Origin: Trichostrongylus colubriformis
Lineage: Eukaryota > Nematoda > Chromadorea > Rhabditida > Trichostrongylidae
NCBI GenBank assembly: GCA_963978905.1
Contig: OZ022261.1
Coordinates: forward strand, 6,759,992-6,823,991
Direction of reading: 5' to 3'
Length of the DNA: 64,000 nucleotides
A program made the translations under genes and the position numbers. Of the stretch, positions 13,054 to 26,600 are shown in pieces. The notes under the pieces were generated by a model. It saw only the letters and a program-made list of their open reading frames with translations, ran no database searches and had not been told where the DNA came from. The number at the start of each line of letters is the position of its first letter. Positions within the stretch are counted from its first letter, which is position 1.

Positions 13054-16017
13054 TAGTACATGAGCGCTGTGGCTTGAAATGCAAAATGTACCCTACCTTT
13101 ATGTGGTGGCTTTCCAGCTTTCCTCCGTTGGTTTCGGGACGCTCATGGAGAGGGCTCCAACGAGAGCTCGACCTTTGCTCAAAATCCTCACCTCACACCT
13201 ATCCAGCGCACCTAGCAGTCTTGCTTAGTACAAATTTAATTTTTCCAAGGAGTGCTTCATTGAGAAGGCTTCCAGAACGAAATGTGGAAGGATGTCATTC
13301 ACTGTCACCTCCACCCCCCTCCGCCCTACCCTGAATCCGAAATACAGGCTAGCCTGGGTCACATATCTTGATATTTCAATCCGCGTTCACCGTACTGACC
13401 CCAGAAGAAAAAAAAGAAGAGATTGCACCACTACCCCCCCCCCCTCCTTGAATCCTAAATACATGTCGATCCGGGTCGAATATTTTTTCAAAATTTTTGC
13501 ATTCAATTTGAACGTGAATGGGTAAGTCATTTCCAAAAGGAAATCCGCCAGGGTGCGAGGAAGGTGCAAAAATGAGGCGCTAACGAGAATTTCGAGCAAA
13601 GGGATGCTCGTCCGTATGCGTCTCCTGTAACATTTGCTTTTATTCTACATTGTTTGAATCGATTCTACAAAAATAACAACACGAAATCGATAAGTTCTCA
13701 AGTATGAAGCAATTTCACGAGATATTATCTACAAAATGAAGCCAATAAGTAAAGCAGTAAGGAGGACAGAGAGAGCCTGTAGGGACACTATAACATTACC
13801 AGGGCCGTTCATGGCCATCTACGTCCACATCCCTAACTGGGAGGACGAATCAAAAGGCCCCTCTCCACATGCTCATAACTCTCATTGGAGAAAAGCTTTT
13901 GAAATTAAGTGGTACATGATGGGTAGTTCATCATATTCAGGGAAGAATCACAGAAAAGAGCAGGGAGGAGTGGTACGCCGGGATAATTCACGGTCGATAG
14001 CGAGCGCTCAATAATGGACTTTGCACCGGAAGCGTGCAAGAGCGGGACAGGGTCATACATGAGCAATGTTCAAGAAAATCACGTAACTTTCGAGCGGATG
14101 TCATTTTCTGGAAAGGAAGACAGTCACGGATCGATTGTTTTATGAGTCATGTACCAGAAAATGCACGACAGGACGTGGATCGATGAGTCCTTTACTGAGA
14201 TAAGATCGAGGCTTTTGGCGGGAGAATGGGCTAAAGAGTGACAAAAAGGGCGTCTATATTTGAAAAAAAAACCCAACGATTTTGCTCATGTGATGTCTTG
14301 GCAAGGCGTCGTGCATGCAACTATCGAGCTACAAGCCACCGTGAGCCCATACCGCAAGCTGAAATCGCTTCTTCCAGCGTGATCAACATTGGTGCCTCCC
14401 AGAGTGTTCTAGTGCTATCGCATTGGAGGGGGGGGGGACATCTTATGAAAAGTTGCATACCTGAGCATTTAGAAGGACTTTGAAGGGTTTCCACAGTTAA
14501 AGACACTTTCCGCGATTACCTTGAATGGGTTTAAGAGCCGAATTATGAAATTAGAGATGCTAAAGAATACAACGAGAAAGAAAAATCCGAAAGAAGCCCC
14601 CCAAAAATGACAAAAATGAGGCCTCCTGACATCCGACCTTGCATGAGCTTACCGCGTGAAAACGAGCCTTTGAATCAGTTCCCGTTGGATGGTATCATGA
14701 GGAACCTTGAGATTTTACCTGTTTCTCCCAAAAGAACGTTTCATTAACTAATGATATTTCTCCATTATCTTATCTTATCGCAGAATCACAGGCCCACGTA
14801 ACCACCACGTTGGAAAAAGCTTCGTCTAATGCCGGGCGGGGTCGCAGTTGCTTCCCGCGTGCTTAGCGCTGCCAGGAGGTCTCGTGGCGCAGCTCAAATG
14901 GTACAGCCTCTACATTTACCCGGGGTCTACTGGTGCGATTATCGCGGAAAGTGCCTGTAAGCGTGTTTTAGCCTAAGTCTCAGCGCAGTAAGAAAGGGGC
15001 TCCTCCCCTTCTAGGGTTGGGAAAAATCCGTAGTGTGGTACCCACTCACTGTGAATTTTCCAGAAAGCAGACGACTATTCAACATACTCGGATATCTTTT
15101 TCTCATGAAAATATCAGGAATTCAAGCACCGCAGATCATTATTCCATTAACAGTCACCAAATCCAAATCACTTCATTTTTGTGAATTTCTTTTTTACTTT
15201 TGTAGAGACCGCGCAAATGCAAGAAGAATCACAGCCGCTAGATGGGAAAGGACCTAACGCCGGTATTGCAGAAATTGTGGGTCAATTAAAATGGGGGAGG
15301 GGAGGAGACGCAACTTTTCACCGACGTCAAAGCTCCTACACTCCTTAGGCTTAGGCTAAAACTCATATCCCCTTCTCCTACATGAAAAGGCATCTGTCTC
15401 ATCTGCTGCAGCCTAGGCCTAGGAAGGGAGAGGAGTTTCGACCTCGGTGAAAATTTTACATATTCCCGCTCCTCCTCCCACTTTGACTGGCCAAAAATTT
15501 TCATGACAGCCTGAATTCTTCTGAAATTCAGCCCATCGCTTGGGAAGACACTACATAAAAAAAGATGTAAAACACTATATACAAAATATAAAAAAGAGTT
15601 GATGTTGAACACTGAAGAGATAACAAATCAATCGCATCTCAGCCACTTACGTCACCGTACCCCTACCACCCATTCCCATCCTCGTGGATGGGCATTAACC
15701 AATGCGATTGACCTCCAGCACCCCTATTTTGCCTACAGGAGCACACCAGAATTTAACCGCTAAGGAATTACCGACGAGCATTAGCAGGCTTCAGCTCCAC
15801 TGCACATTGATACCATAAGTGTAATGGGATCCCCTAAATTAGGTTGCTGTCCATGACGAAGCCACCGATGGTACGACCAGGTTAGTCACTACCGTATGTT
15901 GTCGATAAATGGCGGCCATCCCCCAAGAACCGCCTGATCGCACCCTTCTCTCCATCGATTTTTGGAATTTGAAGTACCTGGAAGCAGCGAGGGTGTTTTC
16001 AGACTATTCCAGCTCAC
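13054..16017. other. No gene recognised; possible SINE head near 14,880
   Basis: At 14,880-14,950 a run with TGGCGCAGCTCAAATGG (A-box-like) is followed about 30 bp later by GGTGCGATTATC (weak B box), suggesting a tRNA-derived SINE. The rest has poly-C tracts and scattered frames without splice-supported exons. Confidence 0.35.
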
Positions 16018-16222
16018 CTTTGTAAATTGTCTTGCTATGTGGACCACTAATTTCAGCGTCATTGTCATGAAAGCCTTGATCTGCAGCGTTTAACATGAAA
16101 CCAATTTTCGTTTCAAATATGGTGCGATCAAAAATGCGTTGTTCCTCCTTCACATCCATATCAATGAAGCAGACAGGTGCAGATGCTGCGAGAAAGGCGA
16201 ATAGCGTCCGGCTACACGACAT
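16018..16222 (-). CDS. Possible first exon of an unidentified secreted protein
   Basis: Starts MSCSRTLFAFLAASAPVCF, which looks like a signal peptide, continues as a charged stretch (DMDVKEEQRIFDRTIF) and ends at a good donor (TACAAAG|GTGAGC). I could not find the following exons or a family. It may be a real lineage-specific gene, a pseudogene fragment or chance. Confidence 0.4.
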
Positions 16223-16694
16223 TTCGTACCAAACTCTCTCAGACTTGGTCAATTAAGCCCCAGCCGCAAAAATGCTAGGAAAACTGGTAAGTGGCCACAA
16301 GGAACAAGAAGGTAGTGGTAGGAAGGGATATGTGGGCAGAAACAGAAGACCGTGAGGTCAGCTACTCACATACACCCCCCCCCCCCCCCCCATGGCATTC
16401 CAGAACAACCCCCCTCCCCCCCCACCCCGACTTTTTGGAATTCGGTTGAAAAGATAGCAAAAGCCGTCGGAAGCCGCATTAGCAGTCGCAATGTGGTGAT
16501 GGCGCATCAAACCTTTACAGTTGTCGGGAACTGGGATTCAAAATTGTTGCCCACTCCACAATAAGAGGTTTCAGAAGGCGCACGGAATGAACAGAACAGT
16601 CTCAGTGGTCGCTTTGAAAAGCATAGAAAAGCTATACGGCTTGCCATTACCTTACTGATTTCAGAATCGCTCAGGATAAAGGAAGAGCGAGTAA

Positions 16695-17004
16695 GGCTGT
16701 GTTCACAGTTTCGGAATTCGCGGAATTGCAGAATTGCGGAAAACGATGAAGATACGGATCGACTGGGAGAATGCGGAATTTGCGGAATTGTGAAAATGCA
16801 GAATTGTGGAATTTGCGGAAAAGCATTAGATACGTATCGACGCTTTCCACAATTCTTCATTTCCGCAAATTCCGCGATTCTGCATTTCCACAATTCCGCA
16901 AATTCCGCGATTCTCCCGATCGATACGTACCTATTCCTCTTTCCACAATTCCGCAAATTCCGCAATTCTGCAATTCCGCGAATTCCAAGACTGAGAACAC
17001 AGCC
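16695..17004. mobile_element. Harbinger-like MITE built from AATTCCGC repeats
   Basis: TAA at both edges (16,692-16,694 and 17,005-17,007). Termini GGCTGTGTTC(A/T)CAGT are followed by GGAATTCGCGGAATTGCAGA on both sides. The inside is an array of short AATTCCGCAAATTCCGCGA-like units in both orientations. This array explains the long open frames on both strands, which are not genes. Confidence 0.85.
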
Positions 17005-17409
17005 TAAGGAAGGAGCCGCATAGAAGAAAAGCCCTCCAAAATTTCTCGTGAAGACTATGAACAGGCGGAAACGATTCGAAATAATCGATATCGATCGAAG
17101 GAGCTAGGAAGCAAGATTGTCTGTTTCGTTTAGCGGGGCAGTATAGCGCGAATCGGATTAAAGCGGGTGATCACTCAGGAAGGGGATCGTATCACTGAAT
17201 TACGTGAAACGCCTTGAATAATCTACAGAAATAAACCAAAAGAGGCCAGCAGGGAACCCACGACAAAGTGGTTGGTCAAAGCAAGCACTTCGAAGCAGGA
17301 TTAAGCATGGCGGTGAAGAAAAGTGTTGGGAAATGAGAGTCTCCCCTCAATCCACACCGATGATGCAGGCTCCCTCCTGATAGTGTTGCTGCTTTAGTAA
17401 AAGGAGATA

Positions 17410-17568
17410 CAGCGCATTTCGGTGCGCCTGATAGGGCGTGGCCTACGACCCGAGTAAGTGGCGAGAGTGAGACCACGTGACGAGAGTGGTGTGTGGTGGG
17501 TTGAGAGTTTGATACACTCTCATCCAAGTCCGTAGGCCACGCCCTATCAAACGCTACGAAATGTACTG
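17410..17568. mobile_element. 159-bp TA-flanked MITE
   Basis: Inverted repeats of about 38 bp, perfect over TGATAGGGCGTGGCCTACG (17,429-17,447 and 17,531-17,549). TA lies at 17,408-17,409 and 17,569-17,570, with outer ends CAG..CTG as in Tc1/mariner elements. Confidence 0.85.
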
Positions 17569-17659
17569 TAGCTGAGGAATTCCCCAGTACAAAGTCTCAC
17601 CAGTAACAATCATCGATCTTTTTCAGAGACCACCAGACTGTTTCCAACAAAAAAAAATT

Positions 17660-18812
17660 TGAAGCGATAACCTACGTTGAACTGAAAGATTTTGCTCCCC
17701 AAAAATGACCACATCTCCTTTCGACCTAGAAGACGACCCTTTTGTGGATTCCTCTACTCATGCTTGATTCCTCTGCATCGAAATCCCTGGTCTTCGACGG
17801 TAACTCAGCTATCCATGAAACCCCACAGGACTAAGTGTTCCATAGCTGAACTAACCATGAAAACGCCTCTTATCGGAATGATAAAGCAGTATGAGCAATC
17901 TATCTTTCGGTATCGTCTAATTTATTACTTCTTGAGCGGTTACACCTTTTTCAGAAACGTTCCAACTGGTGTCGGTGCCCATATTTAGTGCTGTTGCTCT
18001 TATAGCTCCCGTTCTTGGAGAATTGCCAGAATGCCCGTTATACCCACTTCGCTAGAATGTCCACGTACGTCATTAGCCTTGTGTGAGGTGCACCGTGAGA
18101 GTCCCATGACCACCAAATAAGGGCGTGTAATTTCCAACTGACACCGGTAGGTATCTGGGGATTTAATGAGAAGAATTAAAAGCAGAGACCTCGGCGTTGA
18201 GCCAAGTCCCTGTAAGTTTCGAGAGGGAACACCGTTTCCCATAGCCCATGTCTGGAGACAAAAAGATCAAAATCGTCAATACATGGGCAGAAAAATCACT
18301 GACACCCAAATTAAAGCAAGAACCGCCCACACATACAACCGTACCATGATCGAGCTATCAAAAACAGCACTTGGCTACTCCATACTACCGTTGATGATAA
18401 TCGGGGAGTTATGAACAGAAGATTTGTATGGAAAGTCCGTATCGCATAGCTCAGGGCCTCAGCCAAAAAATGCAGAAACATCACTGAAACCCCAGCTGAA
18501 GCATGAACGCCTAGAAAATACAACCAGTATTAAGCCTGACTCACCAAAGATAGCAGTGGGGCACCCCGTACACAACACTGGTAGTCGCCGGGTTGCATTG
18601 AACACAGTGCGATCAAAAAATCGGAGATTTTTCCGTTCAACCCATTTCCCAGTAAATATATTGACCAATGAGCAGGCCCTACCCTGGTTCGTTTTCCCAA
18701 AACAATTCCTTTTTGCATTCGGTGCAGCAAGACGAGGACAGTCTTGGATATTCTGTAGCCCCAGCCCCGAAAATGTCTGGGTTGGGTGACCTGATAGATT
18801 GGAATACAACGC
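17660..18812 (-). repeat. Long inverted repeat, right arm
   Basis: The reverse complement matches 712-1,900 over more than 1 kb, for example GGCTGGGGCTACAGAATATC, CATTGGTCAAT and GGGGAGCAAAATCTTT, in the same order. Short frames in the two arms are similar (LSGLGLQNIQ, LILVVF.RRSCFSWG), but both contain stops and match no family I know. It is probably an unclassified transposon. Confidence 0.8.
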
Positions 18813-19228
18813 ACTCGAGAGATTAATTCAAAAATTCATTAATTAAATTAATTAATTAATAAATCGCATTAATTCAAAAATGGCAGCTCGGCGGTTCAAG
18901 GGTTCTAAGCCACCATAGGTCAGAGCGCGAATTTTCATTGACGTACCTCATAATGGTGAGTACAATGCTGAGCATTATGTGTGTGTAGGAAGTGGGGATA
19001 TTTCAGGTCAATGCATCATAATTCACAACTCATATGTAAACGCATTCAAAAAAATCGGTAAGTCAGCGTTCATACTGGTGGATCTGCGTTTTTCTGGGGA
19101 ACTGGAGAAACGGAGATTCCACTATTCCACATTACCACAAACACGCGAATTCCACAATTTTTTCGATCAGAACCCATCTATTTTTTCCACTTTTCTACAG
19201 AAACGCAAAATCGCCAGTTCCATAACTA

Positions 19229-19442
19229 TAGGTTGTCCCGAAAGTTTCGGAGCACTTCGACCATTTTTCAAATTTATTTCTTAACAACATAAACACGTTT
19301 CAGTCAACAAGACATGTCATTCTGTAGAGTAGAAAATTCTCTTCCGAATGATATACGACATGCTGCAAAATGCTTTTTGTTGTAAAGAAATAAATTTGAA
19401 AGAAAGAGGTCGAGGTGTTCCGGAACTTCCGGGACAACCTAA
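19229..19442. mobile_element. 214-bp mariner-type MITE
   Basis: Inverted ends of about 34 bp: left ATAGGTTGTCCCGAAAGTTT, right, complemented, TTAGGTTGTCCCGGAAGTTC, each followed by a CGACC block. AT-rich core. TA-rich flanks fit mariner insertion. Confidence 0.85.
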
Positions 19443-21043
19443 TATATACGCTGTCTAAAGAGGGAAACGATAAGAAGGAATGAATGTGAGCCAGGAGGGG
19501 GTGTAGATTACTTGGATCTAGAAAGGGAAATGGTTCCGGATTGAACGAACGACATCTGGGTTCTCATGACGCTTTGTTCTAACCAAATGCATCTCAAAAG
19601 AAATTTTAAAAGGTGATGTCGCTTTTACCAACGTCATGATTTTTCCGTCATTCTGATTCTAGAAGAACTAAGAATCTCTTGTTCACACATCTAGGAGGAG
19701 GCTTTCAAACCATCGTTGCTACATCAGCACACTAACTCCCGGCATATTACGGAAAAAAATGGAAATGAAAATGAATGAATTGGAAAAGGAGAATAGAAGA
19801 CAGAAAAAATGCAGACTGAGACAAGGGGGTCGCACAATGATTCGTGTGTCGTTGACTGACTTTTTATCGATTCACAACCCGATTGATAGTGATCAAGAGA
19901 CTATTCCCTTCCTTGATCTATAGTTCACTTGACTCTTTTTAACCATTTCCCCTTCCATGAAAATTTTATCAGATGCCGGAAGTGAAATGTAGTAATAGTG
20001 AACTGCTCCATCGCAGAAACTTTTTCAAAAATCGAAGACACGTACGGAACTCCATCCATACTTGAAGAACCCCAAAAGGGAAATTTCTATTTGCGGAAAA
20101 ATAAATATGTTTGAAGAGTCTCTTACGGTTGTGTGCCATTGAGACAGGAAATCCGCTTTGCGGCTTCAGACGTGCGACGAGAAGGGTGGGAACTAGAGAC
20201 GCATCATGAATTTCATCCAAATTTGATATCCAAATTTCATCGACACCTTTCGTAGAAATAGACCAGCTACAGTAATACGGTTAATTTTGTCTTCCTTTCA
20301 TCTTCTCCTTGTCTTTTCATATTTCTTTCACCTTCCAGACCTTCACTTTGATTTTTTTCTTGGAAAGTAAAAAACCGAGGAGAACCTAGGCATGGACCAG
20401 GCTCCCTTGCTTGTCACGTGACCACAGGGCGTGTCCTTTCTTACGCTTGTTTGACAGGCTGACGTACATAAGGGGAGGGGTTGGACGAGGCCTTAACGAC
20501 ATCAAATCCCGGATGGAAGTAAGGGTCGTAAAGATGACACCTTTGAGTGTGAGAGGAATGTTCCCACATGGTGGAGGCTTGACTGTTGAAGAGATCGCAT
20601 GGAAACGTTAGACGGCAACATGCACGGCGTTTACTAGACTTCATAATGGCTCCGCCTACTATGTGTGCGTGGCAAAAAAGAGAGGGCGATGATTTCCTCG
20701 ACGCCACGCTTGACCCTGCTTGTGACAACCTCCGCGAGCAAGGGCAAAAATCGGCAGCTAACAAGAATCAGAATATGAGAAAACAACATGATACTGTGTT
20801 GATTCCAATCTTCGCGAGGGCTGTTAGCACTAATTTTAAAATTTTCGCACCCACTTATCGCATTGTAATATTTATCAGTACTGACCATTCGAATGCATAA
20901 AAAAATACAATGTTTTTTCTCAACTTCATATGATCACATTGTTCCTCAGAACAATTAAATACGTCTCTGAAAATATTTATTACGGTAAAAGTGCAAAAAT
21001 CAGGTACAAATAGCATACACGTTTTATTCTAGCACTGAATTAA
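19443..21043. other. No gene recognised
   Basis: Mixed AT-rich DNA with short open frames on both strands. None has splice-supported partners or family motifs. Confidence 0.4.
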
Positions 21044-21993
21044 AGGAACCGGAAGGGGTCCCAAACAAGAAAATTAAAGGAAGCGGAAGGGGTCCCAAAC
21101 AAGAGGAAGATGCATAGAAATGAGCATTTTGTAACGAACACTCAAGGTTAGAAGCGATAACCGGCGATAAAACCCGGATTCAAAAGCGCGACGCTATGGT
21201 ATATATTCGCATCACATTCGCACCAACACAGTGACTTTCCGGGTTGTCCGCTTAGGAGACGGGCCGTGGGCCAACGTTAGTTGTAGCACCTGACTCCCAG
21301 CGCAGTGGAGTGGCCATTCCCACTACATTAGCATTCATGTAAGTACAGCTAGAAACAATATAAAGAACAAAGGAAAAAGTAGAAGGGAAAAACAAATTTA
21401 TAATAGAAACATCTCTTCTTAGCACCATGTCAAGACGTCAAATTGGCGAGCTTGTGCAATGGCGGCCACTTAAATCCGTCCGAATTACGTCTGTTCTACC
21501 GTAGACCAGAATTACCCCCTTCCAGTGTCTTTAAAGGAACCGGAAGGGGCTCCGAAACAAGAGGAAGATGCAAAGAAATGAGTATTTTGTAACGAACACT
21601 CAAGGTCAGAAGCGATAATAGGCCAAAAAACCCGCACTCAAAAGCGCGACGCTGCGGTGTGTATTCGCATCCCATTCGCATCAGCGCATCCATTCCGAGT
21701 TGTCCGCTGTAGGAAACGGGCCGTGGGCCAACGTTAGTTGTGGCACCCGACTCCCAGCGCAGTTGAGTAGCCATTCCCAACTACATTAGCATTCATGTGA
21801 GTACATCTAGAAACAATATAAGAAAGAACAAGGTAAAAAGTAAAGGAAAAAGCAAAATTATAATAGAAACATCTTCTTTTGGCACCATGCCAAGGCGTCA
21901 AATTGGCGAGTTTGTGCAATGGCGGCCACTCAAACTCGTCCACACTACGTCTGTTCTACCGTAAGCCAAAATTACCCCCTTCTGGTGTCTTTA
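21044..21993 (+). repeat. 470-bp tandem duplication
   Basis: Two direct copies, 21,044-21,528 and 21,531-21,993, start TTAAAGGAACCGGAAGGGG and share CGGGCCGTGGGCCAACGTTA, AAATTGGCGAG and a common right end (AATTACCCCCTTC). A diverged third piece is near 24,540-24,690. The copies carry scattered substitutions and small indels. Confidence 0.85.
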
Positions 21994-22093
21994 AAGCGAA
22001 AGGTTCACAAACGAGATAGGACGACGCAACAATGGCCTATATGATGAAAACTAAGGGATCATCAAAATGAATGAATAGCAGGCAACTCTTCCG

Positions 22094-22183
22094 CAAAACA
22101 GGAAACAACTGACCATCACAGATGATCAGTTGGTCGCCCAAAACAGGAAACAACTGACCATCACAGATGATCAGTTGGTGGCC
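22094..22183 (+). repeat. 45-bp tandem duplication
   Basis: Two adjacent, almost identical 45-bp copies starting CAAAACAGGAAACAACTGAC. Each contains the small palindrome CTGACCATC..GATCAGTTGG. This is a recent duplication. Confidence 0.92.
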
Positions 22184-22299
22184 GTGGCCCTTTGTAAGAA
22201 GCGGTCCTTTTTTCCTTACGTATGCAGTGAACTGATCTATTGGGTTGAGGAAGAAGTCCTTGCGGTTTTTTACCCCGTTTTTCACTTTGTTTCACTCAT

Positions 22300-22880
22300 C
22301 TTTCGACAAAGCTTACACATGTTCGATAGAGCCTTTTTACTCTACAAAATGCTACTATCTGTTTTCCGATTCCTTCGACTACCCAATATTTATGAGGTTT
22401 GGAAATGAAGTAAGCTGAAGGCAAAAAATTGGCACTTGCGCACCTCATCTTTCTCGCCTGCCATCAGATCAAAAAAAGTATGTGTATATGTTTTCGAAAG
22501 CTTTCTCAGCTCTTTTACTACTTTTTATGCAAATCACTCAACTTTTTGCTGTTTTTAAGACTCACAAATGCAGTACTCGCAAAAGTGCGCACTTCAGTTA
22601 TCTTCTCTTCCTCGCCTACCATCGAGATTGGAGAGGATGTGTATAAAAGCATTTGATAGAGCTTTTTCTGCTCTACAAGATGATACCACTCTTCCTTTGT
22701 ATCCTCTCATATTTTAGCATAAAGGAATAAGTTTTCTGTTTTTCAGTTCATAATTGCGTAATGAAAATGAATTGTTTGGCACAATGTTTCGTATCATTTG
22801 ATAGAACTCCTTTCGCTCTACAAGAAACTGCTTGCGGTTTTTGTTCAAACTAATTTTTTCTTTTTTTAGATCATTTGAAA
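22300..22880. repeat. Degenerate tandem repeat region
   Basis: Units containing GATAGAGCTTTTTCTGCTCTACAA-like sequence recur near 22,325, 22,655 and 22,800, with a weaker one near 22,490. The units have drifted and encode nothing recognisable. Confidence 0.5.
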
Positions 22881-23696
22881 ATCGAGCATTTTCGACTACA
22901 TGTGACAGAGGCAGAGTGTTCAGGTGATATGGTGACCTGAAGTCGGATTTACTCGATGTTGTGTAATGCAAATTGTCAGGATCCATTCAATTAATGGTTT
23001 GAAACATTATTCGCAGATATCTGAAGAACCAAGTGTACCTTACCTCATGGGAAAAGATGCAGTTTGAGACGAGCTATGATTTCCCAGAGACAGCGTTGCG
23101 AGAACCAGCCGAAACTCCCCTTACAACCTAGTAGCTATTCTTCCACACACTTTTCGGAGGAAAAAGGAAAATACAATATGGCGCTGAACACCGAGGTTCC
23201 GGTTAAGAAAACAATGAAGAGTAATGTATTATCAAATTTATAACAATTATTTGATTTTATATTAAAACTTTAAAGACTGATAAGAGATCCCGTAATATAC
23301 CATTCACAACCTCAACAAATCTCAATACAACCGCATAACTAATAAGTGAAATACAGCATAGCAGATATGAGAACAGATTGTCGTATTAGAATAAGGTGTG
23401 AGCGGTACAGCTAAGTGATGCATATCGATTGGCCGCATCAACTATACTGCAGCCGCACGCCTTGTTACATAACTATGTGCGGGTTAATTGAAAGAAAAAT
23501 AATTTAATAATACTATGATACAATGTAAGCACATACGGATTTTTCCTAGATTATTCACACTTAGAACACATAACCTGATCCGTGGGCTATTGCAAGTAAC
23601 ATTTTTTTTTATAAAAATCTATGGCACAGAAAATGTGTTCATAAATATTGACAATTATCACAGCGCCTTATTAGCTCGTTAGAATCTATATAATAA

Positions 23697-26600
23697 TCAC
23701 GACATTACACGAATCAGTGAAAACAGAGTAAAGCACATGACGGAGAAGATGAAGTAGCTTGGAGAGTTGTTACATCTGAACAAAAAAACTACATAGTAAA
23801 GCCACTACAGGAATAAAATGCAAAGATAGTACAACAAATGAGTTGTGAGAACATACCGATCTGAAGTGCAAATGCAAAGGTTCTCCACGACTTCGAGCCG
23901 ACCAATTTCTGATCTTCGCAGTGTACATTCGTTAACCTGAAGACGAACAATAACATCTCTTTTCGCAAGGTAGACCACCTCATGAAGTAATGGGCATGTT
24001 TAGCTTATGAGCAGATTTGCACTAACCAATGGGTACCCCTACCGCTAATCACCTTACTTCTTCAACAGGTGAGGCACCAGTCATGGTCGGGTGTGCGTCG
24101 GGACACTCAAACTGGGTCGTCACGCACGACAAGTGCCCTGCTTGTTCCGTAGGGAATTTACGACGTACCAGAGCGCGGATGCCGCCTCCTCGCATGACTT
24201 AGGTCGCGTCCATACTTTGAGTTGGAAGGGTGTGACTTCGTTCACAGGCATCGAGGCAGAGTGACACTAGGGAGATGCTGAGACGACGCAAGCAGAGACA
24301 GGGTGGCACAGGCGGAGACGCAGGACAAGCAGTCACACCCGGCCGCCGGCACCGCCAAGTATGAACGCGATCTTACCTAATTTGGCTGCCCTGACGCAAG
24401 CTCACACGCACCTGTTCCCCGCCCCCCCCCCCCCCCCTCCCCCATGCAGTGCGCTCAGTGACTTTAGTGCCCAATGAGGGCAAAAGGTTCAGCACGACTA
24501 AATCGAAGACGAAGAGTTACACAGCGCGGATTCTTCAAAGGAACTGAGGGGGGGGGGGCGTCGTTAGGAAGAAGAAGTTAAGAAAAATGATGTTTCGAAA
24601 CCAACATTTAAGGTTGGAGGCGATTATCGGCAGAGAAACCCAGATTCAGGAGCGCGATGTTGTGGTCTGCATTAGCATCTTTCGCGCATCTCTTCGGGGA
24701 TGTGGGGGGGGGGGGGGGCTTACTGCCACTTCCCGGTTTCTTTAAATCTGCTTATACAGGACACAGCCCTAACAGGAACAGCAACCGCGTGCGTTTGCGT
24801 AGGAGTAAACACTACTCTACTTCAGCTTATGAACCTATCCGGCTACATCACGCCCACGAGGTAGAGAAATCCTATTGCATCGATGTCAACAAATGCGCAG
24901 ACACTAAACTTTATCTCAGCAGTTCAAAAAAACTCACCCTTGAAAGTGGATCTGTATCATTCAAACATCCTCTTTTCACAGGTTTCGTTGTTGGGCCTGA
25001 AACGGAATATTTACTCAGTTCTATAACTTTTATGCCACTTTACATTCACTCTGTGAAAATGTTTATAAAAATTTTAGAGCTTTCGCTACTCACATGGCCC
25101 ACCCACCCACTTTTATAATTCCGAATAGGTAGCTTGTTCACTTGCATTCGAAAAGCTCTCCGAGCCATGGTCACACATGCGGGGGAATCCTCAACGGGAT
25201 TGTATTTTTTAGCACGGGCTCATGTAGTATCCAAAAAAGGTCGTTCTCGTATTTCCACGAAGCACACCTTGTACTAGGAAGCAACGATACTATGATTATC
25301 GATTAACGACCTCTGTGCGGCTTCTAGGAAGATTCAGAATGGCAGCTTTGGTATATCGATACAATCGGAAATGGATGAAGAAGAGGGGGGGGGGTCCTCA
25401 TCGACGCATGACCCTTCGAGCTTTCTTGGGATCTACCAAAGGCCAGCTACATAAGATCAGGCTGTTTAAAAATCACGCTGTTGCTGAGCACTAGTACCCT
25501 TCCTTCAAAAATTGGATTTTCTTAGATTTTCTATACATTGACGGCCTACTACACGCATTACTGATGCTCTACTACATGCTCACAATAAGGGTCCTAAACA
25601 GCGTAGCCACTCCTTGACGGAACTCCTCTGAACGACAAGATGACAGTAGTGGAACAGTCTCATAATATCCTTCGCTGAGATGTCGGGATCTGTCTGAAGT
25701 AGAATTCGAAAAGATGAAGTTTGATTCGGATAAATGCTGAACATGCCATAGCTTTACCCAAGAGTAGAAGTTGCTGTGTTCCTGATTATTTCCTACAGAA
25801 TTTTTATGCTTCTGTTCGACATAACCAACGGCGATGTAATGTATCAATCCTCGGCAAGTATGGGTTCAGCTCAATGCATTCAGGAGCTCCGACAGACAGT
25901 GTCCATAAATGACAGGTCCGTTCATTGGCACTTGTACCTTTAGATGTTGCCTCGGTGGATGCTCAGCGCGAGATGGACGCCATTTATTTAGAAGAAACAG
26001 AAGTTAATTTGGTAATACTCGCCCATGATGATACTCGCCCCCTTTTGCACAGAAAATTCTGGCAGGCTGGGAAAATAGAAAGCCCTTGCATGCACAGTTC
26101 TACTTCTTCAATTTTATAGCCACGAATACAGTGGTAGGGGTAATGTAGGCAATGAGAAACACCTGAAGCGAGTCATTCGAGTGAAATCTGAGGGTATAAC
26201 AATAAGAAGACCACTATGGTGGCACCAGTAACGGCGGAAGGGCTCACCTCTAAGAATTGAAGGAGGCATCTCCGCCTCCTACAAGACTTTGGCAAGCAAT
26301 GACTGAGGTGCAGAATTACGGGTATAAAAGCAAAGTGATACTTATTGTAAGGTATGTTGCCGTATTGACCAAATTACGTGGCGCCTGATGTGTCGATGAA
26401 AACGTTCACTGAGCAGTAAAGATCGGAATTAATGAACAAACAAGTCGGAGGCGGGGTCTGTCATCCAAAGGTGTCAGCTGCTAACCGTTACGCCGTCACT
26501 ACAGTTTGGAGGCGCGCTTTTCGATGGGTATTCCGTCATAAATAAGCTTCCCGGCTCTAGTTCCATGTAACTGACTTCTTTTAAAGGCAGCCATAGGGGA

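Noticed and set aside
16507..17023. 152-, 78- and 77-codon frames on both strands
   Set aside because: They are by-products of the AATTCCGC array in a Harbinger-like MITE.
24657..25118. 153-codon plus-strand frame
   Set aside because: It starts in a repeat and a poly-G run within an intron of the Ly6-like gene; no recognisable domain.
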